Source of the DNA: Chitinilyticum aquatile DSM 21506
GTDB lineage: Bacteria; Pseudomonadota; Gammaproteobacteria; Burkholderiales; Chitinibacteraceae
Direction: 5' to 3'
NCBI RefSeq assembly: GCF_000430805.1
Contig: NZ_AUMS01000016.1
Span: forward strand, 29,855-93,854
Length of the DNA: 64,000 bases
Below are positions 1-7,922 of this stretch, piece by piece. Each line of letters opens with the position of its first letter. Position 1 is the first letter of the stretch. Under the pieces are notes generated by a model, which worked only from the letters and a program-made list of their open reading frames with translations, did no database searches and was not told the DNA's origin. A program made the position numbers and the translations under genes.

Positions 1-1
1 G

Positions 2-1156
2 CGCGGCCGGGTCACCCGGCTGGAGAACGGCCCGCCGGTCGGCTATCCGGTACAGTTCCGCGTATCCGGCGCCAATCAGGAAACGGTGCGGGGTATTGCC
101 GCGAAGGTGTCGGAAATAATGAGGTCTGATCCCCATACCCGTCAGGTTCATACCGACTGGGGCGAGAAGGTCAAAACCATCCGCCTGACCGCCGACCAGG
201 ATCGCCTGCGCCAGCTGGGGCTGAATTCGCAGCAGCTGGCGGGAATGCTGCAGATGGCGGTGTCCGGCGTCACAGCCACGCAATTGCGCGAAGGCAACGA
301 GAGCATTGCCGTCGTTGCGCGGCTGGTCGAGAGCGAGCGCTCGCGGCTTGATTTCCTGCAGAGCCTGCCGGTGCAGCTGCCCGATGGCCGCTCGGTGCCG
401 CTGTCGCAGGTGGCAACCCTGTCGCTGGAAAACGAGGAAAGCATCATCTGGCGCTATAACCGGGTTCCGACCATCAGTGTGCGCGCCGATGTCATCGGCG
501 CACAGGCTCCGGACGTTAGTACCCGGCTGCTGCCGAAAATCCGCGAATTGCAGGCCACGTTGCCGGTCGGTTATCACATCGAAACCGGCGGTACGCTGGA
601 ATCGTCGCAGAAGAGCGAGAAATCGATTACTGCCGTGATGCCGCTGATGCTGATCGTGGTGATGACGCTCTTGATGCTGCAGCTGCAATCGATGCAGCGT
701 ATGGTGATGGTGCTGCTGACCGCACCCTTGGGCCTGATCGGCGTGACGCTATCGCTGCTGGTATTCCGCGCACCATTCGGCTTTGTGGCGCAACTGGGGG
801 TGATTGCGCTGATGGGAATGATCATGCGCAATTCGGTGATTCTCATGGACCAGATCGAGCAGGATATTAGCGATGGCGCGCGCCCGTGGGATGCCATCAT
901 CGAGTCGGCGGTGCGGCGTTTCCGGCCGATCATGCTGACGGCGGCCGCGGCAATCCTGGCAATGATTCCGCTCTCGCGGGATACCTTCTGGGGGCCGATG
1001 GCCGTGGCGATCATGGGCGGCCTGCTGGTCGCGACCGTGCTGACACTGCTGTTCCTGCCCGCGCTCTATGCGGCCTGGTTCCGTATCCGGCCGGATACGC
1101 CGGCACGGGATAGCAAGACTGGCACAGACGCGGACAGCGCGCTCGTGGCAGACTGA
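2..1156 (+). CDS. RND efflux transporter permease, C-terminal part (cut by window start)
   Basis: Inner-membrane proton-driven pump of the AcrB/MexB class. The frame is open from base 2, so the N-terminal half lies outside the window. The visible part starts in the periplasmic porter domain (PPVGYPVQFRVSG) and runs into the last transmembrane bundle: hydrophobic segments at about 640-740 and 770-840, the conserved GMIMRNSVILMDQI stretch and the closing FLPALYAAWF helix. An outer membrane channel gene follows 50-60 bp downstream on the same strand, the usual partner. The substrate cannot be read from this fragment. Family assignment is secure; the subfamily is not. Confidence 0.92.
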   Translation, partial: RGRVTRLENGPPVGYPVQFRVSGANQETVRGIAAKVSEIMRSDPHTRQVHTDWGEKVKTIRLTADQDRLRQLGLNSQQLAGMLQMAVSGVTATQLREGNESIAVVARLVESERSRLDFLQSLPVQLPDGRSVPLSQVATLSLENEESIIWRYNRVPTISVRADVIGAQAPDVSTRLLPKIRELQATLPVGYHIETGGTLESSQKSEKSITAVMPLMLIVVMTLLMLQLQSMQRMVMVLLTAPLGLIGVTLSLLVFRAPFGFVAQLGVIALMGMIMRNSVILMDQIEQDISDGARPWDAIIESAVRRFRPIMLTAAAAILAMIPLSRDTFWGPMAVAIMGGLLVATVLTLLFLPALYAAWFRIRPDTPARDSKTGTDADSALVAD

Positions 1157-1218
1157 GACGAATAACGTGCTGCCAGACTGCGGGCTGGCGGCGCATCTGA
1201 CTGAAAATGGGTAAAGCA

Positions 1219-2562
1219 ATGAAACTGAAACCGCTTCTGATCCTTCTTGCAGGCTTCATGGCCATGCCTGCCGGTGCCATTGACCTGATGGGGGCCTGGC
1301 AGGCCGCCAAGAAGTACGATGCTACCTATGCTGCGGCCGTGCAGGCGCATATCGCCGGGCAGGAAAAGGCCGTGCAGGGCAGGGCGCTGCTCCTGCCACA
1401 GATCGGTTTTACCGCGGGTGCCAATCAGACCCGCATCGAAAATGATCCGGGCGTGCCGACGCTGGCAAATCCCAAGTCGACCAGCTCCGGGCAATCATAC
1501 AAATACAATGTGGCGCTGACGCAGCCACTGTTCCGCATGGATTCCTTCGTGTCGGCGTATCAGCTGGGCAAGCACACCGATCTGGCCAATCTGCAGTTCC
1601 GTGCCGCCGAGCAACAACTGATCCTGCGTGTGGCGCTGGCGTATTTCGAGCTGCTCGCAGCCCAGGAAAAGGTGACGCTGGCTGGTGCACAGCTCGAAGC
1701 GTTCTCGCAGCAGCTGGCGCAGGCCCGCAAGTCTTTCGAGGTCGGTGTGGCCACGATTACCGACGTCGATGAGGCGCAGGCTCGCTATGACAGCACCATG
1801 GCGACCGAAATCGTTGCCCGCAACGAGCTTGCCGTGAAGGAAAACGCCTTCCGGCTGATTACCGGCATGGAGCCCGGCAAGCTGTCCGTCATTGCCGACC
1901 GCGAGCCGCAACCTCCGGTGCCGAACAATCTGCCGGAATGGATTGCCCGCTCGCAAAGCGGCAGCCTGGATATCCTGGCACAAGGGCTGAATCTCGATAT
2001 TGCCAATCGCGAAATCGACCGCTTCCGCCACGAATACTCGCCCACGCTCGATCTGGTGGCGAGTTACGGCAACAGCTACGACAAGGGCGATCTGGCGCGT
2101 AATGGCGGAACGGATCGCAGCGGACAGGGAATCATCGGCGTGCAATTGTCGATCCCGGTCTTTACCGGCGGCCGCCTGTCGTCCGAGTTGCGCGAAAGCG
2201 TCGCCAATCGCGACCAGCAAACCGACAAGGTTGAGGCAACCCGGCGTGACGTGCAGCAAACCACCACGCAATCTTTCCTTGGTGTTTCGGCCGGTGCCGC
2301 GCAGATTCGCGCTCTGCAGCAGGCATTGAAATCCAGTACGTCGCTGCTGGAATCGACCAAGCTGGGGTATCAGGTCGGCGTTTCGACAATGGTCGATGTA
2401 TTGAATGCCGATCAGCGGTATTACGAAACGCGTTATCAGCTGGTGGTCGCAAAATACACCTATCTTTACTCGGGATTACAGCTGGCAGCGGCTACTGGCG
2501 CGCTGGACGAGACCGTATTGCAGAATGTGAATGGCTGGCTTATTGACGGTGGAATGAAATAA
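1219..2562 (+). CDS. tolC: TolC-type outer membrane channel protein
   Basis: About 447 aa. It has a signal peptide (MKLKPLLILLAGF..., cleavage near PAGA) and the two repeated coiled-coil/beta-barrel halves of TolC. Recognisable blocks are LILRVALAYFELLAA, GVATITDVDEAQARYD, the LSIPVFTGG strand and a second GVSTMVDVLNA near the C-terminus. It should form the trimeric channel for the RND pump just upstream and perhaps for type I secretion. It resembles E. coli TolC more than the OprM lipoproteins, since no lipobox Cys is present. I chose the ATG at 1219, which starts directly with the signal peptide; an in-frame ATG at 1207 would add four residues. Neither start has a strong Shine-Dalgarno. Confidence 0.9.
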   Translation: MKLKPLLILLAGFMAMPAGAIDLMGAWQAAKKYDATYAAAVQAHIAGQEKAVQGRALLLPQIGFTAGANQTRIENDPGVPTLANPKSTSSGQSYKYNVALTQPLFRMDSFVSAYQLGKHTDLANLQFRAAEQQLILRVALAYFELLAAQEKVTLAGAQLEAFSQQLAQARKSFEVGVATITDVDEAQARYDSTMATEIVARNELAVKENAFRLITGMEPGKLSVIADREPQPPVPNNLPEWIARSQSGSLDILAQGLNLDIANREIDRFRHEYSPTLDLVASYGNSYDKGDLARNGGTDRSGQGIIGVQLSIPVFTGGRLSSELRESVANRDQQTDKVEATRRDVQQTTTQSFLGVSAGAAQIRALQQALKSSTSLLESTKLGYQVGVSTMVDVLNADQRYYETRYQLVVAKYTYLYSGLQLAAATGALDETVLQNVNGWLIDGGMK

Positions 2563-2642
2563 ACCGATGATTCTTGTAATTCAATGAAGGCGCCTCCATA
2601 ATAGGCTCACAATTGAATTGCCTTAATCCAATGGAGACCACC

Positions 2643-2972
2643 GTGATTGACTTGTCCAACCTGAATTACAACCAGCTCGCCGATCTGCGCAAACAAGTTG
2701 AAGGCGAACTGGTACGCCGCAAGGAGCAGGAAAAGAACCAATTGCTGCAGGATATCCAGGCTCGCGCTGCCGAAAGCGGCTTTAGCCTGAGCGAATTGCT
2801 GGCGCTGGCCGCTGGCGGCAAAAAGGCCGGTGCAGCCAAGAAAACTGCCGGCGTAGCCCAATTCGCCAATCCCGCCAATCCGGAGCAGACCTGGACCGGC
2901 CGTGGCCGCAAGCCGCAGTGGGTGCTGGATTTCCTGGCCCAGGGTGGCAATCTGGACGACCTGCGCATCTGA
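2643..2972 (+). CDS. H-NS family DNA-binding protein
   Basis: About 109 aa. The N-terminal oligomerisation helix (LNYNQLADLRKQVEGELVRR) is followed by a Lys/Ala-rich linker. The C-terminal H-NS signature TWTGRGRKPQWV is the AT-hook-like loop that inserts into the minor groove of AT-rich DNA. A GTG at 2643 is preceded at 6 bases by GGAGA (2633-2637), so I prefer it to the in-frame ATG at 2631, which overlaps that site, or the start at 2613. It probably acts as a xenogeneic silencer or nucleoid protein. It is monocistronic, with a hairpin terminator about 30 bp after the stop. Betaproteobacteria often carry several such paralogues, so no specific symbol is given. Confidence 0.9.
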   Translation: MIDLSNLNYNQLADLRKQVEGELVRRKEQEKNQLLQDIQARAAESGFSLSELLALAAGGKKAGAAKKTAGVAQFANPANPEQTWTGRGRKPQWVLDFLAQGGNLDDLRI

Positions 2973-3000
2973 TCGCAAGCATTCAGTCTGCATGAGCGAA

Positions 3001-3027
3001 ACGGGATGGCAATGCCATCCCGTTTTC
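3001..3027 (+). terminator. Rho-independent terminator after the H-NS gene
   Basis: Inverted repeat with arms ACGGGATGG and CCATCCCGT (nine or more paired bases) and a short CAATG loop, followed by TTTTCC. It lies 28 bp after the H-NS stop and before uvrD. Confidence 0.75.
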
Positions 3028-3103
3028 CATTGTCCGGGCAAAAATGCCTGCGCCCGCGTTCCCTGCATTTTGTACAATGGCGTTTTGCTTTTCTGCTGTC
3101 GCC

Positions 3104-5242
3104 ATGACTGTCTCGCTTACCGCCAACCTAAACCCGCAACAGGCTGCTGCGGTCGAACTGCCTGCCGAGCATGCCCTGATTCTGGCCGGTGCGGGCTCGG
3201 GCAAGACACGGGTTCTGACCACGCGAATGGCATGGTTACTGTCCACGGGGCAGGTAAGCCCGGCCGGCATTCTGGCGGTGACCTTTACCAACAAGGCCGC
3301 CAAGGAAATGCTGGCGCGCATGACGGCCATGCTGCCGCTCAATCCGCGCGGCCTGTGGATCGGCACCTTCCATGGCCTTTGCAACCGCATGCTGCGTCTG
3401 CACCACCGCGATGCGGGCCTGCCCGAGCAATTTGCCATTCTGGATAGTCAGGATCAGCTGTCCGCCATCAAGCGTGTCTTGAAGCTGCTCAATATCGACG
3501 ACGAACGCTATCCCGCCAAGAGTTTTCAGCATTTCATCAATGGCAATAAGGAATCCGGAATCCGCGCGGCGGCGGTCGGCGTATGGGACGAGCCCAGCCG
3601 GGTGATGAAGGCCGTGTATGAAGAATACGAACGGCAATGCCAGCGCGAAGGTGTCGTCGATTTTGCCGAATTGCTGCTGCGCTGCCACGAACTGCTGGCC
3701 CACAATGCCAGCCTGCGCGCGCATTACCAGCAGCGTTTCCGGCATATTCTGGTCGATGAATTCCAGGACACCAATACGCTGCAGTATTCCTGGCTGAAGC
3801 TGCTGGCCGGCCCTGATTCGGCCATTTTTGCCGTTGGCGATGATGACCAGTCGATTTATGCGTTCCGCGGTGCCAATGTTGGCAATATGCACGATTTCCA
3901 GCGCGATTATGCGGTGAAGCACGTGATCCGGCTGGAGCAGAATTACCGCTCGCACAGCAATATTCTGACCGCCGCCAATGCGGTGATTGCCTGCAACCGC
4001 AATCGTCTGGGCAAGCAATTGTGGACTGATTCCGAGGCTGGCGAACCGATCCGCGTTTTCGAAGGCCTGAGCGATTTCGACGAATGCGAATTTGTTGTTG
4101 GCGAAGTGCAGGCGTTGATTCGTGATGGTGTTCCGGCCAATGACATTGCCATTCTGTACCGCAGCAATGCGCAATCGCGCGTGCTGGAGCACGGCCTCTT
4201 TACCGCGGGTGTCCCCTATCGTGTGTACGGTGGATTGCGCTTTTTCGAGCGCCAGGAAATCAAGCACGCACTGGCCTACCTGCGCCTGATTGCCAGCCCC
4301 GAGGACGACAATGCGCTGTTGCGGGTGATCAATTTCCCCACGCGCGGCATTGGTGCACGCACGGTCGATACACTGCAGGAAAACGCGCGGCAGGCCGGCA
4401 CCTCGCTGTGGCAGGCCGCGTGCTCGGGCGGGCTGGGGCGCAGCGGCGCGGCGGTGGGCAAATTTGTGCAGATCATCGAAGCCATGCGCGCGCAGACGCA
4501 GGGGCTGCCCTTGCCCGAAGTGGTGTCGGTGATGCTGGATCTCTCCGGCCTCACCGCCCACTACCGGGCCGACAAGGATGGCGAAGACCGGCTGGAAAAC
4601 CTCGGTGAACTGGTGACTGCGGCGGCGGCCTTTATTGCCGAGGACGAGAACACCATCGTCGCCTTCCTTTCGCACGCCAGCCTTGAGGCGGGTGATCATC
4701 AGGCCAATGCGCAAGCCGAGGCAATCCAGCTGATGACGGTGCACGCGGCCAAGGGGCTGGAATTCCATTCGGTATTTCTCACCGGACTGGAGGAAGGACT
4801 TTTCCCGCATGAAAACAGCATGAGCGACCCAAAGTCGCTGGAGGAAGAGCGCCGGCTGATGTATGTCGCGATCACGCGCGCACGCCGCCGGCTGTATCTG
4901 TCGCTGGCGCAAAGCCGCATGCTGCACGGCCAGACGCGCTATGCGCCCGGCAGTCGCTTCCTGGGCGAAATCCCGCCGGAAGTGTTGCGCTATCTGAACC
5001 GGGGGTATGCGCCGCAGACCCCTTATATACCAAAGCCGCAGGTTAATACCCCCGCTGCGACAAGGTCGGCTCCCGAGCATGGCCTGGCGATCGGCATGAC
5101 GGTGAAGCATCACCGCTTCGGCACCGGCGTCGTCACCGATTACGAAGGTGGTGCCAATGGCAATGTGCAGGTCAATTTTGTCGAGCATGGCAGAAAATGG
5201 CTGGCGGTAGCCTACGCCAAGCTGCAGCCAGTCGAGGGCTGA
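3104..5242 (+). CDS. uvrD: ATP-dependent DNA helicase II, UvrD
   Basis: About 712 aa, a superfamily 1A 3'-5' helicase for nucleotide excision and mismatch repair. Motifs occur in order: Q-motif LNPQQAAAV, Walker A GAGSGKT (residues 29-35), motif II VDEFQDTN, motif III DDDQSIYAFRGA, motif IV region LEQNYRS, motif V VMTVHAAKGLEF (here as MTVHAAKGLEF) and motif VI YVAITRARRRLYL. The C-terminal Tudor-like tail (HHRFGTGVVTDYEG) is typical of UvrD rather than Rep. I chose the ATG at 3104 (MTVSLTANLNPQQ) because it fits the family N-terminus; the open frame extends to 3044 but those residues look spurious. Confidence 0.95.
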   Translation: MTVSLTANLNPQQAAAVELPAEHALILAGAGSGKTRVLTTRMAWLLSTGQVSPAGILAVTFTNKAAKEMLARMTAMLPLNPRGLWIGTFHGLCNRMLRLHHRDAGLPEQFAILDSQDQLSAIKRVLKLLNIDDERYPAKSFQHFINGNKESGIRAAAVGVWDEPSRVMKAVYEEYERQCQREGVVDFAELLLRCHELLAHNASLRAHYQQRFRHILVDEFQDTNTLQYSWLKLLAGPDSAIFAVGDDDQSIYAFRGANVGNMHDFQRDYAVKHVIRLEQNYRSHSNILTAANAVIACNRNRLGKQLWTDSEAGEPIRVFEGLSDFDECEFVVGEVQALIRDGVPANDIAILYRSNAQSRVLEHGLFTAGVPYRVYGGLRFFERQEIKHALAYLRLIASPEDDNALLRVINFPTRGIGARTVDTLQENARQAGTSLWQAACSGGLGRSGAAVGKFVQIIEAMRAQTQGLPLPEVVSVMLDLSGLTAHYRADKDGEDRLENLGELVTAAAAFIAEDENTIVAFLSHASLEAGDHQANAQAEAIQLMTVHAAKGLEFHSVFLTGLEEGLFPHENSMSDPKSLEEERRLMYVAITRARRRLYLSLAQSRMLHGQTRYAPGSRFLGEIPPEVLRYLNRGYAPQTPYIPKPQVNTPAATRSAPEHGLAIGMTVKHHRFGTGVVTDYEGGANGNVQVNFVEHGRKWLAVAYAKLQPVEG

Positions 5243-5251
5243 AACAAAGAA

Positions 5252-5272
5252 AAGGGCGCCATTGGCGCCCTT
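5252..5272. terminator. Hairpin between convergent uvrD and fpr
   Basis: Perfect inverted repeat AAGGGCGCC-ATT-GGCGCCCTT. On the minus strand it runs into TTTTCTTTGTTT, so it is best read as the fpr terminator. On the plus strand no T-run follows. Confidence 0.75.
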
Positions 5273-5298
5273 GGTGGTATGGGCCTGGTTCTCCTGGC

Positions 5299-6075
5299 TT
5301 ATTTCTCGACAAACGCCCGTTCGATCACATAATCACCCGGCGTTCCGGTGCGCGGCGAGACTTCGAAGCCCAGCTTGTTCAGCAGCGCGGCAGTGTCGTG
5401 CAGCATGGCGGGGCTGCCGCACAGCATGGCGCGGTCGGTGGCCGGATCAAGCGGCGGCAGACCGATATCGTCGAACAGCTTGCCCGAGGTGATCAGATCG
5501 GTGAGCCGGCCCTGATTGCGGAAGGGTTCGCGCGTCACGGTCGGGTAGTAGATCAGCTTCTCGCGGACCATCTCGCCGAGGAATTCGTCGTTCGGCAGTA
5601 TGTTCTCGATGTAGTCGGCGTAAGCGAGTTCGCTCACCGAGCGCACTCCGTGTACCAGCACGATCTTGTCGAAACGCTCGTAGGCTTCCGGGTCCTTGAT
5701 CAGGCTCATGAACGGCGCCAACCCGGTGCCGGTGCTGAGGTAATAGAGATTGTGGCCGGGCAGCAGGTCGGAGAGCACCAGCGTGCCAGTCGGCTTCTTG
5801 CTCACCAGCAGATCGTCGCCAACCTGGATTTTCTGCAGGCGCGAGGTCAGCGGGCCGTTGGGCACCTTGATCGAGAAGAACTCCAGCTCCTCCTCGTAAT
5901 TGGCACTGGCCACCGAGTAGGCACGCATCAGCGGCTTGCCATCGACCATCAGCCCGATCATGACGAACTGGCCATTTTCGAAGCGCAGACCCGGGTCACG
6001 CGTCACCTTGAAGCTGAACAGCGTGTCGTTCCAGTGGTGAACGGACAGCACTTTCTGGATGTTGTAGGCGCTCAT
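5299..6075 (-). CDS. fpr: Ferredoxin/flavodoxin--NADP+ reductase
   Basis: 258 aa, the usual length for bacterial subclass I Fpr. The FAD-binding barrel carries RAYSVAS (the RxYS flavin motif, about residues 70-76) and the NADP domain has STGTGLAPFMSLI and LVHGVR. The C-terminus is VIERAFVEK, close to the AFVEK end typical of this group. It exchanges electrons between NADPH and ferredoxin or flavodoxin in the cytoplasm. It lies just downstream of etfBA on the same strand, but a 66-bp gap holding a 49-bp palindrome separates them, so co-transcription is uncertain. Confidence 0.93.
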   Translation of the reverse strand: MSAYNIQKVLSVHHWNDTLFSFKVTRDPGLRFENGQFVMIGLMVDGKPLMRAYSVASANYEEELEFFSIKVPNGPLTSRLQKIQVGDDLLVSKKPTGTLVLSDLLPGHNLYYLSTGTGLAPFMSLIKDPEAYERFDKIVLVHGVRSVSELAYADYIENILPNDEFLGEMVREKLIYYPTVTREPFRNQGRLTDLITSGKLFDDIGLPPLDPATDRAMLCGSPAMLHDTAALLNKLGFEVSPRTGTPGDYVIERAFVEK

Positions 6076-6089
6076 TTTTATACCTTTAT

Positions 6090-6138
6090 ATGTATTGCTA
6101 TGCAGCCAAATTAATTATTGGGCTATGGCCGTATACCT
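6090..6138. repeat. 49-bp dispersed palindrome, copy 1 (etfA/fpr gap)
   Basis: Left arm ATGTATTGCTATGCAGCC and right arm reading, on the other strand, AGGTATACGGCCATAGCC. It fills almost the whole gap between etfA and fpr. It has the same length and arm design as the other copies listed. Confidence 0.6.
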
Positions 6139-6141
6139 GCT

Positions 6142-7071
6142 TTATCCGAGTTGACGGGTCAGTTCGGGCACCACGTCGAACAGGTCGGCGACGATGCCGA
6201 TGTCGGCTACCTTGAAAATCGGCGCGTCCGGATCGGTATTGATCGCGACGATGACCTTGCTGTCCTTCATGCCGCCCAGATGCTGCGCCGCGCCGGAAAT
6301 GCCGGCCGCGATATACAGTTCGGGGGCGACAATCGTTCCGGTCTGGCCGACCTGGATTTCATTCGGTGCCAGGCCGGCGTCGACGGCGGCACGGGTGGCG
6401 CCCAGTGCCGCACCGAGCTTGGCCGCCAGTGGCGCCAGCACTTCGTCAAAACGCTCGCCGAGGCAACGCCCGCCGGAGACCACCACCGGTGCGGTGGCTA
6501 GCTCGGGGCGATCAGAAATTTTATGGTCATCTGCCAGCCACAGGCTGCCGGTCTGTGCGGCCGGGGCGCTGCGGCTGATGATCTCGGCGCTGTTGCCCGC
6601 AGCGGCGGCGGCGTAGCTGGTGGCGCGGATGGTCAGTACCTGCAGCGCTTCATCGCTATGGATGGTGGCGATCGCATTACCCGCGTAAATCGGCCGCTCG
6701 TACTGGCCACGGGCGTGGATACGAATCACGTCGGAGGCCATGCCGACATCGCGCAGGGCAGCAACACGGGGAAGGGTATCCTTGCCCAGCGTAGTATGTG
6801 CAGTAATTACCGTCGTATACCCAGCATTGAGTTGATCGAGAATGATGGCGGTGGCATCTTCGGGCAGTACATGTGCCAGATGCGGAGCCGATACGGCAAT
6901 CACCCGGGCAACACCAGCGATGCTGGCGGCCTGTGCGGCAACGGCCGCAGTATCAGAACCGAGCACCAGCACGTCAACCGGAGTGTTAAAGGCCTGCGCG
7001 GCGGTGATGGCTTGCAGGGTGGCTTTTTTCAGTTGGTGGCCGTCATGATCGGCCAGCAGTAGTGTGCTCAT
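6142..7071 (-). CDS. etfA: Electron transfer flavoprotein alpha subunit
   Basis: 309 aa. With EtfB it forms the soluble FAD heterodimer that takes electrons from acyl-CoA and other dehydrogenases and passes them to EtfD. The C-terminal FAD-binding signature is clear: PELYIAAGISGAAQHLGGM followed by IVAINTDPDAPIF and ADLFDVVPEL. The N-terminal half has the weakly conserved ETF fold. The start codon overlaps the etfB stop (ATGA), which indicates translational coupling in an etfBA operon. Confidence 0.96.
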   Translation of the reverse strand: MSTLLLADHDGHQLKKATLQAITAAQAFNTPVDVLVLGSDTAAVAAQAASIAGVARVIAVSAPHLAHVLPEDATAIILDQLNAGYTTVITAHTTLGKDTLPRVAALRDVGMASDVIRIHARGQYERPIYAGNAIATIHSDEALQVLTIRATSYAAAAAGNSAEIISRSAPAAQTGSLWLADDHKISDRPELATAPVVVSGGRCLGERFDEVLAPLAAKLGAALGATRAAVDAGLAPNEIQVGQTGTIVAPELYIAAGISGAAQHLGGMKDSKVIVAINTDPDAPIFKVADIGIVADLFDVVPELTRQLG

Positions 7072-7817
7072 TGCAGTGCTCCTTTCGCCTTTAGTGCTGC
7101 GACCAGTTCCGCTACAGACTTCACCAGCACGCCGGCCGGGCGCTGGGCTGGTTCGGAAACACGGACTTGTTGCTGGCGTGCGGCAAAGGGGACGCCAAGG
7201 CTGTCGGCGGCGACCGTGTTGATCGGCTTTTTCTTGGCCATCATCAGGTTGGGCAGCTTCACAAAGCGCGGGTCATTCAGGCGCAGGTCGGCGGTAATCA
7301 CGGCGGGCAGAGTCAGTTGCACCGTCTGCGTACCACCATCGATTTCGCGGGTGACGAGCGCCTTGCCGTCGGCAATCACAATCTTCGATGCGGCACTTGC
7401 CTGCGGCCAGCCCAGCAGGGCCGACAACATCGCCCCGGCTTGTGCCGCATCATCGTCGATCGCCTGCTTGCCCAGCAGAATCAGCCCCGGCTGCTCGTCC
7501 TTGACAAGTGCGGCCAGCAGCTTGGCCACGCCGAGTGAATCGGGTGCGGTATCGGTTTCCAGCAGGGTCACGCGGTCAACGCCCATCGCCAGTGCGTGGC
7601 GCAGCACATCTTGAGCGACGCTGGCCCCGATGGTAACCGTGACAATTTCGCTGACGATGCCAGCTTCTTTCAGGCGCAGCGCTTCTTCGATGGCGACTTC
7701 GTCAAAGGGGTTGATGCTCATTTTGCTGCCGGCCAGATCAACGTCCGTCTGGTCAGGTTTGACGCGCACCTGGATGCTGTAATCCAGAACGCGTTTGATG
7801 GCGACGAGTGCTTTCAT
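7068..7817 (-). CDS. etfB: Electron transfer flavoprotein beta subunit
   Basis: 249 aa, full length. It begins MKALVAIKRVLDYSIQVRVK, the standard beta-subunit opening, and has the AMP-site region NPFDEVAIEEALRLKE. A strong AAGGAG lies 8 bases before the ATG. It is the first gene of etfBA, divergent from etfD (gap 105 bp), so the three proteins of the ETF electron route share one promoter region. Confidence 0.96.
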   Translation of the reverse strand: MKALVAIKRVLDYSIQVRVKPDQTDVDLAGSKMSINPFDEVAIEEALRLKEAGIVSEIVTVTIGASVAQDVLRHALAMGVDRVTLLETDTAPDSLGVAKLLAALVKDEQPGLILLGKQAIDDDAAQAGAMLSALLGWPQASAASKIVIADGKALVTREIDGGTQTVQLTLPAVITADLRLNDPRFVKLPNLMMAKKKPINTVAADSLGVPFAARQQQVRVSEPAQRPAGVLVKSVAELVAALKAKGALQ

Positions 7818-7878
7818 GCCAATAATCTCCTTACATTGCCAAGGACTATAGCGTGGGCGTAGAATATTTGTAAAGACG

Positions 7879-7894
7879 ATTAATTTGAATTAAT
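7879..7894. promoter_or_regulatory. Perfect dyad in the etfB/etfD divergent promoter region
   Basis: ATTAATT-TG-AATTAAT, two 7-bp arms around a 2-base centre, about 60 bp from etfB and 30 bp from etfD. Position and symmetry suit an operator for a dimeric repressor, but the AT-rich composition makes chance symmetry possible. Confidence 0.35.
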
Positions 7895-7922
7895 TATTCT
7901 ATTTAGCAGATAAGGAGCCGCA

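Noticed and set aside
3236..5188. 650-codon open frame antisense to uvrD
   Set aside because: It lies entirely opposite a motif-complete helicase, has biased low-complexity composition and no domain. It is a shadow frame from high GC in the third codon position.
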